Below are positions 20,165-31,711 of a DNA stretch of 64,000 nucleotides, in pieces. Positions within the stretch are counted from its first letter, which is position 1. The number at the start of each line of letters is the position of its first letter. Source of the stretch: Craterostigma plantagineum. Its lineage: Eukaryota > Streptophyta > Magnoliopsida > Lamiales > Linderniaceae. The stretch spans positions 22,604,001 through 22,668,000 of the forward strand of contig JAPQWV010000012.1 in the NCBI GenBank assembly GCA_027422505.1, given 5' to 3'. The notes below the pieces were generated by a model, which searched no databases, was not told the origin of the DNA, and saw only the letters and a list, made by a program, of their open reading frames with translations. Made by a program: the position numbers and the translations under genes.

Positions 20165-21600
20165 ACAAACTATCCTACGCTCAATAGGCAAGTGTACCTA
20201 TCGAAAATAGTATAGAAATGACAAGTATTCGAGTATAGAACCTAAATGAACTATATACTTTAGAAAACTGTCATTTAAATGTCCTAATAAAATATTTTTG
20301 GTGTGATACAAATATAAATAACGATAAACAAAATAAACGATAATCACAAAAATTTGATAACGTGGTTGAGTCGACTTTATGAAAGCGAACGTATTTGAGA
20401 CTTCGAATCCCCCTAGCTCGACCAAACGAGTGACAAGTCTAATAACATTTAACTACTATTAGGCCGTGAAGATTCATAGAGCATGCGTACGAATTTACGA
20501 CTAACGAAACTACGCCTTATCACATAAGAATCGTAAACAACTAATCAATGAATTAAATAGTTGGGCAAGGTTCCCTAACTAGTTAACCACATGTTGCATT
20601 AAAGCACTCCACTATTAGATTTGACTTTAATCCGGCGCGGTAGTTCAACCTATCTCTAGCGATGAGTTTATTCCACTCGTTTACGAGTGGTCTAATCGTT
20701 AGCCACTCTCTCGCCGTAGCTTACGATTTTCCAATAATTATCTTAATCACGTAGACACAATCAAAACAATATCATAATTCGTAACCGAGTCATAATAATA
20801 GCAAAAGATCATTACTTTAAACACACGTACAATATCGCTAGGATTCATCCCATCTCAAATACGACGGGGTTCAGCTACTCATATTAAGTATTAGCACGAC
20901 GGAAAGCATAAATGACAAGAAGTTTCTTCCCTGAATTTTGCCTCCGGGGTTAATCTTTCTTTGAGGACTTTTATCGAACAGATGGTGGGTGAGTTGGGAA
21001 TGATCACGACAATCACTTTGCTGCTCTTCGCTGGCTCCTCACAACATAACACGACTCAGAAACAGCTTGTGATCGTCACCTTCTTGCTGTTAAATCCCGC
21101 TTGCTGCTTGAGCTCTAAGTGTTAGATAGGTGTGAGCTTGACGGAGGATGTATGAATCGATGGCATCTGCGATCGTTTGGCTGTGGAGGTTCAGGGAGCA
21201 GTGTGCTTGAGAGTGGGTTTTCCGTAATCATCTCGTGAATGGCCAGATCATCGTGTAAGTGGCCTCAATTTCTCAACCCCCTAGTTTTTTTCACGTCGAT
21301 CCCCCTTCTCTATTTATAGATGATGTAGAGACATCAAAATCTTCATGTCTGCTTCAAGAACGGCATTGAAATATTTTCTTCCTTGAGCCGTGAGTTTTTT
21401 CCACCTTTTGTGTGCTCGTGGGTGCTTCTTGGTCTCTAAATGTTTTGTGTGCGTGTAATGTCTATAAATTGATCCTTCTCCTTTTTTCTTGAAAGAACGA
21501 TTGCTCTGATCGTTCTAGCTTGCTAGTGACGTTTCTAGAGGAATTTAAGGTGATGGGCTTGGGCTTTACGGGCAGCGTGAGAGTTTACACGGGTTGTTTA
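20165..21600 (-). mobile_element. probable gypsy (Athila-like) LTR or LTR fragment
   Basis: The stretch has the layout of a long gypsy LTR read on the minus strand: a GGCAAGTGTACCTATCG and CGAGTATAGAACC start region as in the LTR at 34340, a CGACGGGGTTCAGCTACTCAT block near 20863, and a TATA-like CTATTTATAG near 21311. It shares no long match with the 34340 LTR, so it is another family. Exact ends and target duplication could not be set. It lies between the left LTR and the RNase H remnant of the composite. Confidence 0.45.
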
Positions 21601-21734
21601 TGCACAGAAAAATATTAGTGAGTCCAAAAAATCATATCTCACAATCTAGATATTGGATTGAAAATTCCTTTGTTCGGAATCAAGATTAACGAGTCTTCTC
21701 TATATGGTTAAAATTCCAGGTCATCGGATATCAA

Positions 21735-22020
21735 ATATCGAGGTATGATCGGAAGCCTTCTACACTTAACTGCTAGTCGCTCTGATATTATGTTTGATGT
21801 TGCTATGTGTTCCAGATATCAGTCTGACCATAGGGAATCTCACTTGACAGCAGTCAATCGTTTACTTAGATATATCAAGGGTACTGTTAATTTTGGTCTG
21901 TGGTACTCTTATACAGACGAATTTCCATTAATGGGATATTCCGATGCCGACTATGCCAGCTATAGGGAAGATTCTTTGACATCCGTGATCGATTAGGAGT
22001 CATCGAGCTAAATAATGTCA
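21735..22020 (+). pseudogene. copia RT/RNase H end, left arm of the composite
   Basis: Encodes YRGMIGSLLHLTASRSD, the block linking reverse transcriptase and RNase H in copia elements, and GYSDADYA of RNase H. Right after that motif about 330 bp present in the right arm are missing, and the sequence jumps to the region just before the polyprotein end (DSLTSVID-like text then a stop). Similarity to the right arm begins at about 21735. Confidence 0.85.
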
Positions 22021-22588
22021 GTAAATCCACCTAATTCTGTCATTTACTCTAGAATGTTATTTTAGGTAGAAACTCATAGTTACTCTACTCTAGGATATTC
22101 TTTCAGCCCTAGACTATTTTCGTATCTTATAGTTCTTATCCTTAAGTACGATTTTGGTATTCTACGAAAAGATTCGTAGTTATTCCTGCATAAGATCTTC
22201 CTTTAGTCATCAATATTATTTTAGGAATCTCGGATCTCCAAATCTTTCCTTAGAATGTGATAACAATATTTCAGGAAGAAATTCATAGAGATTTCCTCTC
22301 AGCCCTTTAGTTATTTTAGAAAAATCGGATATCCAAAATCCTTCCTATTCAGTTATGTTCAATCCTTTCCATAATTAAGAGATTCGACAAATCATTCTGA
22401 GATTTCTGACGATCTGACTGTCCTTTCCCTCTTTCCATTTGAATTTCAAAATTAGAATTTTCAAAATCCATCCTTATCCTTTCTTAAAATAAACCGACTC
22501 TCTCTTTAAAAGATCCAGAATCTCCTAAGTTCATACTCATCCTCGAATCATCTTCTCCGAAACTCTACTCAATCTTCAAAACTTCAAA

Positions 22589-24090
22589 ATGGTGAAAACT
22601 GTCGGAACCAAAACCGCCGTAGCGGAATCTTCAAGCTGCAAGCGAAAGGAACCAATGTCAGATGAAGATCTATCCGATCCTCCTCCATTACCCAAACCAG
22701 TCTCTCCTTCACCAACTTCTGCGAGAAAACTAGTTCCAAAACCCAGCCTGTCGAGAAAGTTTCTTCCTCTACCAAAATTACCAAAGAAAAAAGAAAAGAA
22801 TAAGAAGGCCAGCCTTATTCCTACTCGAACCCCTGCTCTATCGCCCGAACCTGAAAAATCTGTTTCAACACAAGAAGTTTCCGATGAAACCCCGAAACAG
22901 CCATCACCAACACCAACTCCTGAGAAACCTCCGTCGCCGCTTGAAGAAGTTCAGCCCATCCCCAAAACAATCCGACATACCTTCTATTGATCTTTTCAGA
23001 CCCAATGAGATCCCTGTTGAAGCCCTCTTTCTGGAAGAAAGCGTCCGAACCAACTACAAGAGCTCCATTAACAGAGATATCGCCAGAGGACGTGGCGTTG
23101 CGTTCTCAAGTTGCCCTCAGGGACAGTTATCACATGGCTAAAAGACTTCGGCTGGGAGTACTTCCTTAGTATCGAAAAATCCTACTACCCAGAGGCCGTC
23201 AAGCTGTTCTATGCCAACTTCGACTATGAGAAGCACGAAGAACACATCAGCATCAGCTCATACGTTTTGGGATGCAGAATCATTTGGACCACTAAGAAGA
23301 TAAACGCGATGCTAGGAGTTCCCGATGAAGCCTTCTATCACTATGACATGAATGACTGGTGGCACACTAACGATTTCGACCTCAGTGATGTCCTGCGTAC
23401 CCTTTGGAAGACCCACAGCAAGCCCCGTTTCTCTGACGGTGAGGCCCTAAATCAGTTACCCATCGACTACTTCTTTCTGCACAAACTGGTCAATATGACC
23501 ATGTGGAGTGGGAAGATTGGCAGTGGAGGCCACTTAACAACGATGAATTTCATGAGCACTTTCGCAGTCTACATGATATCTCAGAACCACAAGTTTAATC
23601 TCGGTTATGTCTCCTGAAGAACACGATCCAAGCCTTTGAGAGCAGAGACAAAGCCTTGCCCTACGGGATGTTACTCACACATTTCTTCGAATGCGAAGGC
23701 ATAGTTCTGCCGCCGACATGGGAAGACAATGCCATTCACGTCGTGAATCTGGTGACTCTAAAGCGCATGGGAATACATCATACGAAACGTGGTTGGTTCA
23801 AGGCCAAGGAAAAGAAGTCAGTGGACAGTGCACAGGAAAGGTATGTCTCGAAAGGAAAGGCGAAGGTTGAGAGCGACGACGACAACTATGTGGACGAACT
23901 CAGCGTTGAGAATAAAGGTATTTCAGCGATACGCCGTGATATCTCTGATATCAAGGCTGACAACCAGAAGTGCTTCAGGAAGATCAAGGAGCAGTACACT
24001 GAGCTGTCACTGAAGTTGTCGAAGCTTAAGAAGTTAATGAAGAAATCCCTTCCAAAATCCGCTGATTCCGAAAGCTCTTCAAGCCAGTAG
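22589..24090 (+). pseudogene. third ORF of the Sirevirus-like element, left copy
   Basis: A frameshifted gene between the pol end and the polypurine tracts. Its N-terminal part (22589-22990) is Pro/Lys/Ser-rich. A middle part (23111-23617) reads WLKDFGWEYFLSIEKSYYPE, VKLFYANFDY and ISSYVLGCRIIW, the pattern of the 'putative plant transposon protein' domain. The last part (23656-24090) has a predicted coiled coil (ISDIKADNQKCFRKIKEQY). Frames break near 22975 (a deletion of about 10 nt relative to the right copy) and near 23617. Some Sireviruses carry an envelope-like extra ORF at this position with Pro-rich and coiled-coil parts; no membrane segment is visible here, so an envelope function is not supported. 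Confidence 0.7.
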
Positions 24091-24191
24091 GCTGCCCCTC
24101 TGTTCCACTCTGATCCTAATTGCCTTAGGATATTTCCTTCTGTTCCATTTCTGCAAGTTTGGTTTTTAGGTGTCTCCCTCCTTTTTGATGA

Positions 24192-24880
24192 TGAAGGGGG
24201 AGTAAGGTAAATAAGTTTAGGAGTGGTTGGGAGTTTTTGGATGGTAGGTTTTGTTAAGGGAAGTTGGTGAAACCCTTATATATAATAAATTTGCACTTTT
24301 GATATACTCTGATGCTCTTACGCGATGGTTGATATTTTGCTATGATCTTAGGATATATCTGTGATGCTCTTATGCTACGATGCGTGATCTTATGCTCTGC
24401 TACAATGATGCTCTGATACTTATCTGCGCTAATTAAAGTCTGTGAAATTTCCCGTTAAGTGATAAGTGCATGCTGCGATGATTATCTGTTGTTTGAAACA
24501 TGTTTGGAAAATACGCACTTAGGCAGGGGGAGCACACTTACGGGTAACTTCAAAATTTTGCATTTATGATATATCATTGAGTATGACATGAGATATCTGC
24601 ACTTAGACAGGGGGAGCAAATTCATTCATATATATCTCTGCATGTCATATAGATCAATGCACTTAGGCAGAGGGAGCAAATATGTACCCTTGATATATCT
24701 AAGTATCATACATATTTGCTCCCCCTACCTAAGTGCATTATCTATATGACATGCAGAGATATATATGAATAGATTTGCTCCCCCTGTCTAAGTGTAGATA
24801 TCTCATGTGATGTCATACTCAACAATATATCATGAATGCGAAATTTTAAAGTTACTCGTAAGTGTGAACCCCTGCCTAAG
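24192..24880. repeat. iterated polypurine-tract motifs around the palindrome centre
   Basis: After an AAGGGGGAG tract at about 24195, the motif CACTTAGGCAGGGGGAGCA recurs three times in the left arm (about 24507-24545, 24600-24620 and 24658-24680). It is mirrored as TGCTCCCCCTACCTAAGTG and variants in the right arm (about 24716-24735, 24775-24795 and 24868-24890). Multiple polypurine tracts before the 3' LTR are a known hallmark of Sireviruses. The palindrome centre loop is 24687-24708, bounded by AAATATGTA and TACATATTT. Confidence 0.75.
24687..24708. other. centre loop of the large palindrome
   Basis: Twenty-two unpaired bases (including the self-complementary GATATATC) separate the two arms. 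On either side the arms pair outward from AAATATGTA/TACATATTT to about 21735 and 27922, apart from an internal deletion of about 330 bp in the left arm. Confidence 0.85.
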
Positions 24881-25254
24881 TGCGCACTTTCCAAATATGT
24901 TTCAAACAGCAGATAATCATCGCAGCAGGCACTTATCACTTATCAAGAAATCTCACAGACTTTAATTAGCGCAGATAAGTATCAGAGCATCATTGTAGCA
25001 GAGCATAAGATCACGTATTGTATCATAAGAGCATAACAGATATATCCTAATATCATAGCAAAATATCAAGCATCGCGTAAGAGCATCAGAGATATATCAA
25101 AAGTACAAATATATTATATATAAGGGTTTCACGAGTTTCCCTTACTCCCCTTCATCATAAAAAAGGAGGGAGACACCTTAAAACCAAACTTGCAGACACA
25201 GAACAGAAGGAAATATCCTAAGGCAACTAGGATCAGAGCGGAACAGAGAGCAGC

Positions 25255-26729
25255 CTACTGGCTTGAAGAGCTTTCAGAATCAGCGGATTTTGGAAGGGAT
25301 TTCTTCATTAACTTCGTAAGCTTCGACAACTTCAACGACAGCTCAGTGTACTGCTCCTTGATCTTCCTGTAATGCAAAGTATCGCTGAAATGCCTTTCTT
25401 CTCAACTCTGCGTTCGTCCACATAGTCGTCGTCGTGGCTCACAACCTTCGCCTTTCATTTCGAGGCAGACCTTTTATGTGCACTATCCACTGATTTATTT
25501 TCCTTGGCCTTGAACCAATCGCTTTTTGTGTGATGTACTCCCATGCGCTTCAGAGTCACCAAATCCACGACGTGGATGGCGTTGTCTTCCCATGTCAGTG
25601 GTAGAAATGTGCCTTCGCATTCGAAGAAATGAGTGAGTAACATCCCGTAGGGCAAAGCTTTGTCTCTGCTCTCAAAGGCTTGGATCATGTTCTTCAGGAG
25701 ACATAACCTGGATTAAACTTGTGGTTCTGAGATATCATGTAGACTGCGAAAGTGCTCATGAAATTCATCGTTGTTGAGTGGCCTCCACTGTAAATCTTCC
25801 CACTCCACAGAGTCATATTTAGCAGTTTGTGCAGAAGGAAGCAGTCGATGGGTAACTGATTTAGGGCTTCGCCGTCAGAGAAATGGGGCTTGGTGCGGGT
25901 ATTTCAGAGGGTACGAAGGACATCACTGAGGTCGAAATCGTCAGCGTGGCACCAGTCATTCATGTCATAGTGACAGAAGGCTTCATCGGGAACTCCTAGC
26001 ATCGCGCTTATCTTCTTAGTGGTCCAAATAATTATGCATCCCAGAACGTATGAGCTGATGCTGATGTGGTCTTCATGCTCCTCGTAGTCGAAGTTGGCAT
26101 AGAACAGCTTGACGGCCTCTAGGTAGTAGGATTTGTCGATACAAGGAAGTACTCCCAGCCAAAGTCTTTTAGTCATGTGATAACTGTCTGTGAGGATAAC
26201 TTGTTGAATGCAACGCCACGTCCTCTGGCGATATCTCTGTTACTGGAGCTCTTGTAGTTGGTTTGGACGCTTTCTTTCAGAAAGAGGTCTTCAACAGGGA
26301 TCTCATTGGGTCTGAAAAGATCAATAGAAGGTATGTCGGATTGTTTTGGGGTTTGTTTTGGGGATGGCTGAACTTCTTCAAGCGGCGACGGAGGTTTCTC
26401 AGGAGTTGGTGTTGGTGATGGCTGTTTCGGGGTTTCATCGGGAACTTCTTGGGTTGAAACAGATTTTTCAGGTTCGGGCGATAGAGCAGAGGTTCGAGTA
26501 GGAGTGAGGCTGGCTTTCTTGCTCTTCTTTTTCTTGGTAATTTTGGAAAGGGGAATGAACGTTCTCGGCAGGCTAGGTTTTGGAACGAGTTTTCCTCGCA
26601 GAAGTTGGTGAAGGAGATACTGGTTTGGGTGATGGAGGAGGATAGGACATAGCTTCATCTGACATTGCTCTTTCGCTTGCGGCTTGAAGATTCCGTTACG
26701 GTGGTTTTAGTTCCAGCAGTTTTCACCAT
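25255..26729 (-). pseudogene. third ORF of the Sirevirus-like element, right copy
   Basis: The reverse-oriented counterpart of the ORF at 22589-24090, running from the ATG at 26727-26729 to a stop matching the left one at 25255-25257. Frames break near 26660, 26175, 25905 and 25455. It keeps the stretch KQSDIPSIDLFRPNEIP that is shifted out of frame in the left copy, and the VKLFYANFDY and ISSYVLGC blocks. Different breaks in the two copies show that they decayed independently after duplication. Confidence 0.7.
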
Positions 26730-27279
26730 TTTGAAGTTTTGAAGATTGATTTCGGAGAAGATGATTCGAGGATGAGTGTGAACTTAGAGATTCTGGATCT
26801 TTTAAAGAGAGAGTCGGTTTATGTTAAGAAAGGATAAGGATGGATTTTGAAAATTCGAATTTTGAAATTCAAATGGAAAGAGGGAAAAGACAGGCAGATC
26901 GTCAGAAATCTCAGAATGATTTGACGGAATCTCTTAATTATGGAAAGGATTGAACATAACTGAATAGGAAGGATTTGGATATCCGATTTTTCTAAAATAC
27001 CTAAAGGGCTGAGAGGAAACCTTTATGAATTTATTCCTAAACTATCGTTATCACATTCTAAGGAAAGATTTGGAGATCCGAGATTCCTAAAATAATATTG
27101 ATGACTAAAGGAAGATCTTATGCGGGAATAACTACGAATCTTTTCCTAAAATACCAAAACCATACTTAAGGATAAGAACCATAAGATTATATCGTAGAGT
27201 AGATTAACTATCAGTTTCAACCTAAAATAACATTCTAGAGTAAATGGCAGAATTGGGTGAATTTACTAACCTTATTTAG

Positions 27280-30200
27280 CTCGATGACTCCTATCGATCA
27301 CGGATGTCAAAGAATCTTGCCTCAATTAGGGGCTTTGTGAAGATATCAGCAAGCTCATCATTTGTTCTTACGAATTCCATACACTGGTATTTCCCTTCTG
27401 AACATGGTCTCGTATAAAAAGATGTTTAACCTCCATATGCTTTGTACGACAATGATGCACGGGATTCTTAGTAATACTAATGGCACTAGTGCTATCACAC
27501 AGAATAGGAATTTTGTCATAATCTTACCCAAAATCACTAAGAGTTTGCTTCATCCAAAGAACTTGTTGACAACAATTTCGTAAGGCCAGATATTCAGCTT
27601 CGGTTGCGGAGAGGGCGACAACATTTTGCTTTCTACTAGACCAAGTTACCAGGGAATTTCCAAGTAATTGGCAAGTTCCACTAGTACTTTTCTTATATCC
27701 CCTACAACCGGCATAGTCGGCATCGGAATATCCCATTAATAGGAATTCATCCGTATAAGAGTACCACAGACCAAAATTAACAGTACCCTTGATACATATC
27801 TAAGTATACGCTTGACTGCTGTCAAGTGAGATTCCCTAGGGTCAGATTGATATCTCGTTGCAAACATAATATCATAGCGACTAGCAGTTAATTATAGAAG
27901 GCTTCCGATCATACCTCGATATTGTGCTTGATCAACTGGTGTACCTGATTTTGGTGGTCTGATGCGTAGTAGTGGGAAATTGCTTTGAAATCACTCATTC
28001 CGAATTTTGTCAGCAATTCCTTGCTGTATTTCGTCAGGGATACGAATGTTCCATTGTCAAGTGGCTTCATTTGCAACCCGAAAAAGTAGTTTAGCTCGCT
28101 CATTAAACTCATCTCAAATTCCTTCTGCATAGACTTAGAGAATTCCTTGCGAAGACGATATTAGTACTTAAATATGATATCATCAACGTAGATTTGGACC
28201 AGTAGCATGTGATCACCTTCATACTTAATAAATAGTGTGTTGTCAATAGTTCCAGTCGAAAATCTCATGTCAATCAGAAACTTACTTAACATTTCATACC
28301 ATACCCTAGGAGCCTGCTTTAAACCATACAATGCTTTATTCAGTTTAAAACATGATTTGGAAATCCTTCTCTTACGAAACCTGGGGGTTGTTCTACATAA
28401 ACTTCCTCATTTATAAAACCATTTAAAAATGCACTTTTTACGTCCATTTGAAAAAGCTTAAAGCGTTTAAAGCATGCATATGCAAGTTAGACACGTATGG
28501 ACTCTAGTCTAGCTACCGGAGCAAAAGTTTCATCAAAATAAATACCTTCCTCCTGGGAATAACCTTTTGCAACTAACCTCGCTTTGTTTCTGGTGATATT
28601 ACCGTGTTCGTCGAGTTTGTTGCGGAAGACCCACTTTGTTCCGATGGATTTTTCGTCTGGTCTTTCTAGAGTGTCCACACTTGGCTTTTTTCGAACTGTG
28701 ATAATTCATCCTCCATGGCAGAAACCCATGATATATCGTCTAAAGCTTCATGGACCGTCTTTGGTTCCATCATTGAAAGTAGTACATCGTGAGATTCTTC
28801 CGTATCATGATTTCGTGCAGCTGCTCGAGTTTTGATTCCGGATTCGATATTCCCTATCACTTGATCTGTAGGATAACTGGAAGCACGTTTTAATTTTCTG
28901 CGCTGTTGTTCATTTGTCTCTGGTTCCAGTGTATCAGTGTTCTCATCTGCTGGAATATCGTCTTTATTGTCCTTAGTACCCTGTAAATCTGCACAAGGCA
29001 AATCTATACATTCATCATCAGTAGCATCTGCGTTAGGAATCTCATTTAACATGTATGGATTCCTAAACAGTCAACTTCCTTTTATTATAGACAGGATAGA
29101 CTTTAGAACAAAGACTGTAACCAAGGAATATCCATTCATCTACCTTAAAATCAAATTTTCCTCTCTTATCTCTATTATTCAAGATAAAACACTTACATCC
29201 AAACACACGAAAGTATCCTGTATTTGGAGTTCTACCATGCCAGATTTCATAAGAGGTTTTATTTAATAACGGCTAAGGAAAATGCGATTAGACACATAAC
29301 AAGCTGTATAATAGCTTTCGCCCAGAACTGTTTAGGAATATCATACTCATGTAACATAGATCTTGCCATTTCCTGTAACACTCTGTTTTTCCGTTCAACT
29401 ATGCCGTTCTGTTGGGGAGTTATGGAAGCAGAGAAGTTATGACTATATCCAAATTGATCACAGAATGATGCAAATGACTTTCTATCAAATTCTAATCCGT
29501 TACCATTACGTATCCGGCATAAGTTCATTTCTTTTTCATTTTCAGGTCTCTTTACTAGCGATGCAAAGTTATCTAATGCCTCATTTTTATGTGCAAGGAA
29601 TATCAATCATGTATACCTGGAATAATCATCAACAATGACAAAGGCATATCTTTTACCTCTCAGAAACATCGTCTGAACAGGACCAAAAATGTCGAGATGA
29701 AGCAGTTCCAGTTGTCTGGATGTGGATATCACATTCTTTACCTTGAACGATGTCTTGGTCTGTTTACCCATTTGGCATACCTTGCACGTTTTGTCCTTGA
29801 CGAACTTTATGTCAGGAACACCTCTTACCAGTGCATTGCTTGTATTGTGAGACAGTAGTTCCATGTTAGCATGTCCTAATCGTTTGTGCCATAACCAGAT
29901 GTTATCCTGTGTAACTGCTTAGCACTTGACATTCTGGTCAGTGATATCATCAAGAGTAATACAGTTGATATTTATATTCCTAGATGCACTAAATAACACC
30001 TTATCATCATTTCTAACACACTTATCATTTTCAAAAGTTACCTTACGACCTTTATCACATAATTGACTAATTCAATGAGGTTATGTTCTAGATTCTTAAC
30101 TAGTATGTAAAGTGTTACTGACAGTTCCAACTCCAATAATCTTAGCTTTTGTGTTGTCAGTGTATGAGACATATCCTCCGCCATACACTTTCAATGACAC

Positions 30201-30293
30201 AAACTTATTGATATCACCTGTCATATGGTGGGAACACCCACTGTCGAGATACCACTTGTTTTTCTTGCTGGATTTTCTTCTTTGTACCTGCAT
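27280..30293 (-). pseudogene. Sirevirus-like copia pol (protease, integrase, RT, RNase H)
   Basis: Read on the minus strand, in the copia order. Protease is at 30293-30096 (KWYLDSGCSHHMTGD). Integrase runs from about 29864 (CKVCQMGKQTKTSF, LHLDIFGPV) to 29259 (TPQQNGIVERKNR). An acidic linker is at 29052-28666. Reverse transcriptase starts near 28678 ([25 protein letters not shown]) and has the catalytic YVDDIIF near 28180. RNase H is at 27736-27524 (GYSDADYAG, SATEAEYLAL), with NDELADIFTKPLIEA near 27350. Multiple stops and frameshifts make it inactive. Its 3' part lies in the large palindrome; the rest exists only in this copy. Confidence 0.9.
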
Positions 30294-30396
30294 GAATCAG
30301 TTCTTTTCTAACGTGCCCAACTTTGATTGGGTCCTAATAGGTTAGTAGCAAAGTAACTCATGTTAACACATGATATATCATGTATCACAGACTATG

Positions 30397-30910
30397 ATTT
30401 CTTAAACACAGGTTGCCCAATGTTAGAGGCTTGATTATCAGGAACCTTCTTTGGCCTCCAGACATATCTAGACTTATCAGCTCTATTCAAAAAACAATTG
30501 TTAGAATAATGACCGTGACGACCGCATAAAAACACTTAGGCTTTCTAACAGTAGGTGGTGCAACATGTTCATGTGTCGTGGAATACTCTATCCCCGATTT
30601 TCCAACATTTTTAGGAATACTGAGTAACATATCAAGATTTTGTTTTCCTTCAAGAAGTCTATCAACAGTACGAGATTTTTCTTCTAAGGAATTCTTAAGA
30701 ATGAAGACGTCTCTAGATATGTCACTATTTTGCTTTCTAAGTTCTTCACAATTACACAAAACTTTTTCTTCCTTACGGGTTTCTAGCTCGACTCTTAAAC
30801 ATGCATTATATAGATCCATCTGGTGCTTCTTTCTTTCTATGTCATCTCGTTGTCTAACCAATCTCTTTACTTGAGCGTTGAGCGACTTAATCTTCTTTTC
30901 TGCGTTTTGA
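30397..30910 (-). repeat. Sirevirus gag segment, copy 1 of a 0.5-kb direct repeat
   Basis: This 514-bp segment is nearly identical to 35959-36469 (511 bp; a 3-bp indel near 30505 and a few substitutions). It encodes a coiled-coil-rich part of gag (minus strand, reads such as QRDDIERKKHQMDLYNACLR). The two copies flank the gypsy fragment. Position 30910/30911 is the junction to gypsy reverse transcriptase. Confidence 0.9.
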
Positions 30911-31676
30911 TAAAGGGAAGTGGAAAGTGATCTTTACGTGTGGCATCATTTAATTTTCTATAGTCTATGCATATACGCCATCCCGTAACTGTCCTAGTGG
31001 GAATTAATTCATTTGAGTTATTTTTAATCACAGTTACACCTCTCTTTTTCGGCACAACCTGCGTCGGACTAACTCATGCGCTATCGGAGATAGGATAAAT
31101 AATATCTGCGTCCAAAAGCTTGATTACCTCCTTCTTCACGACTTCTTGCATAGTTGGGTTCAAACGCCTCTGTGGTTGTACGATCGGTTTGTATGAATCC
31201 TCCATCAAAATCTTGTGCATGCAAATGGCCGGGCTTACTCCTTTTATGTCAGCAACCTTCCATGCGAATGCCCGCTTGTGTTCCCTTAGCACTCTCAATA
31301 GCTTTTCTTCCATGAGATCTGTCAACGAGGAAGAAATAATCACAGGTAAAGTGTCAGAGGTGCCAAGATAAACATATTTAAGATGGCTAGGTAAAGGCTT
31401 TAAATCTAGAGTTGGAGGATCCTCGATTGATGGCCGTGGTTGCAGTCCCAATGTCCGATCGAGTTGCTCAAATTTTGATCTAAATGACTTTCTGTGAGGT
31501 GTATTTGCCTCTAGACTCGCCACGACATATTCCAACTCGGCTTTGTTTTCTATGTCTTCTCCAACTAAACATGCTTCCAACTCATCATTGTTCCTGAAAG
31601 CCTTAAAATACTCAAAAGCACATGAGTCAATACTATCAATAAACGAGCATGAATCATCATCAGCGGGGTGTTTCAT
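30911..31676 (-). pseudogene. gypsy reverse transcriptase N-terminal part
   Basis: The frame 31676-31074 covers the protease-RT linker and early RT (FAWKVADIKGVSPAICMHKI, PTMQEVVKKEVIKLLDA). After a stop it continues to the PKKRGVTVIKNN and WRICIDYRKLNDATRKDHF blocks, RT domain 1. The sequence then switches to Sirevirus gag before the YxDD catalytic site. Confidence 0.85.
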
Positions 31677-31711
31677 TGATTTATAAACATCAAATACTAC
31701 TTTTTCATCCC

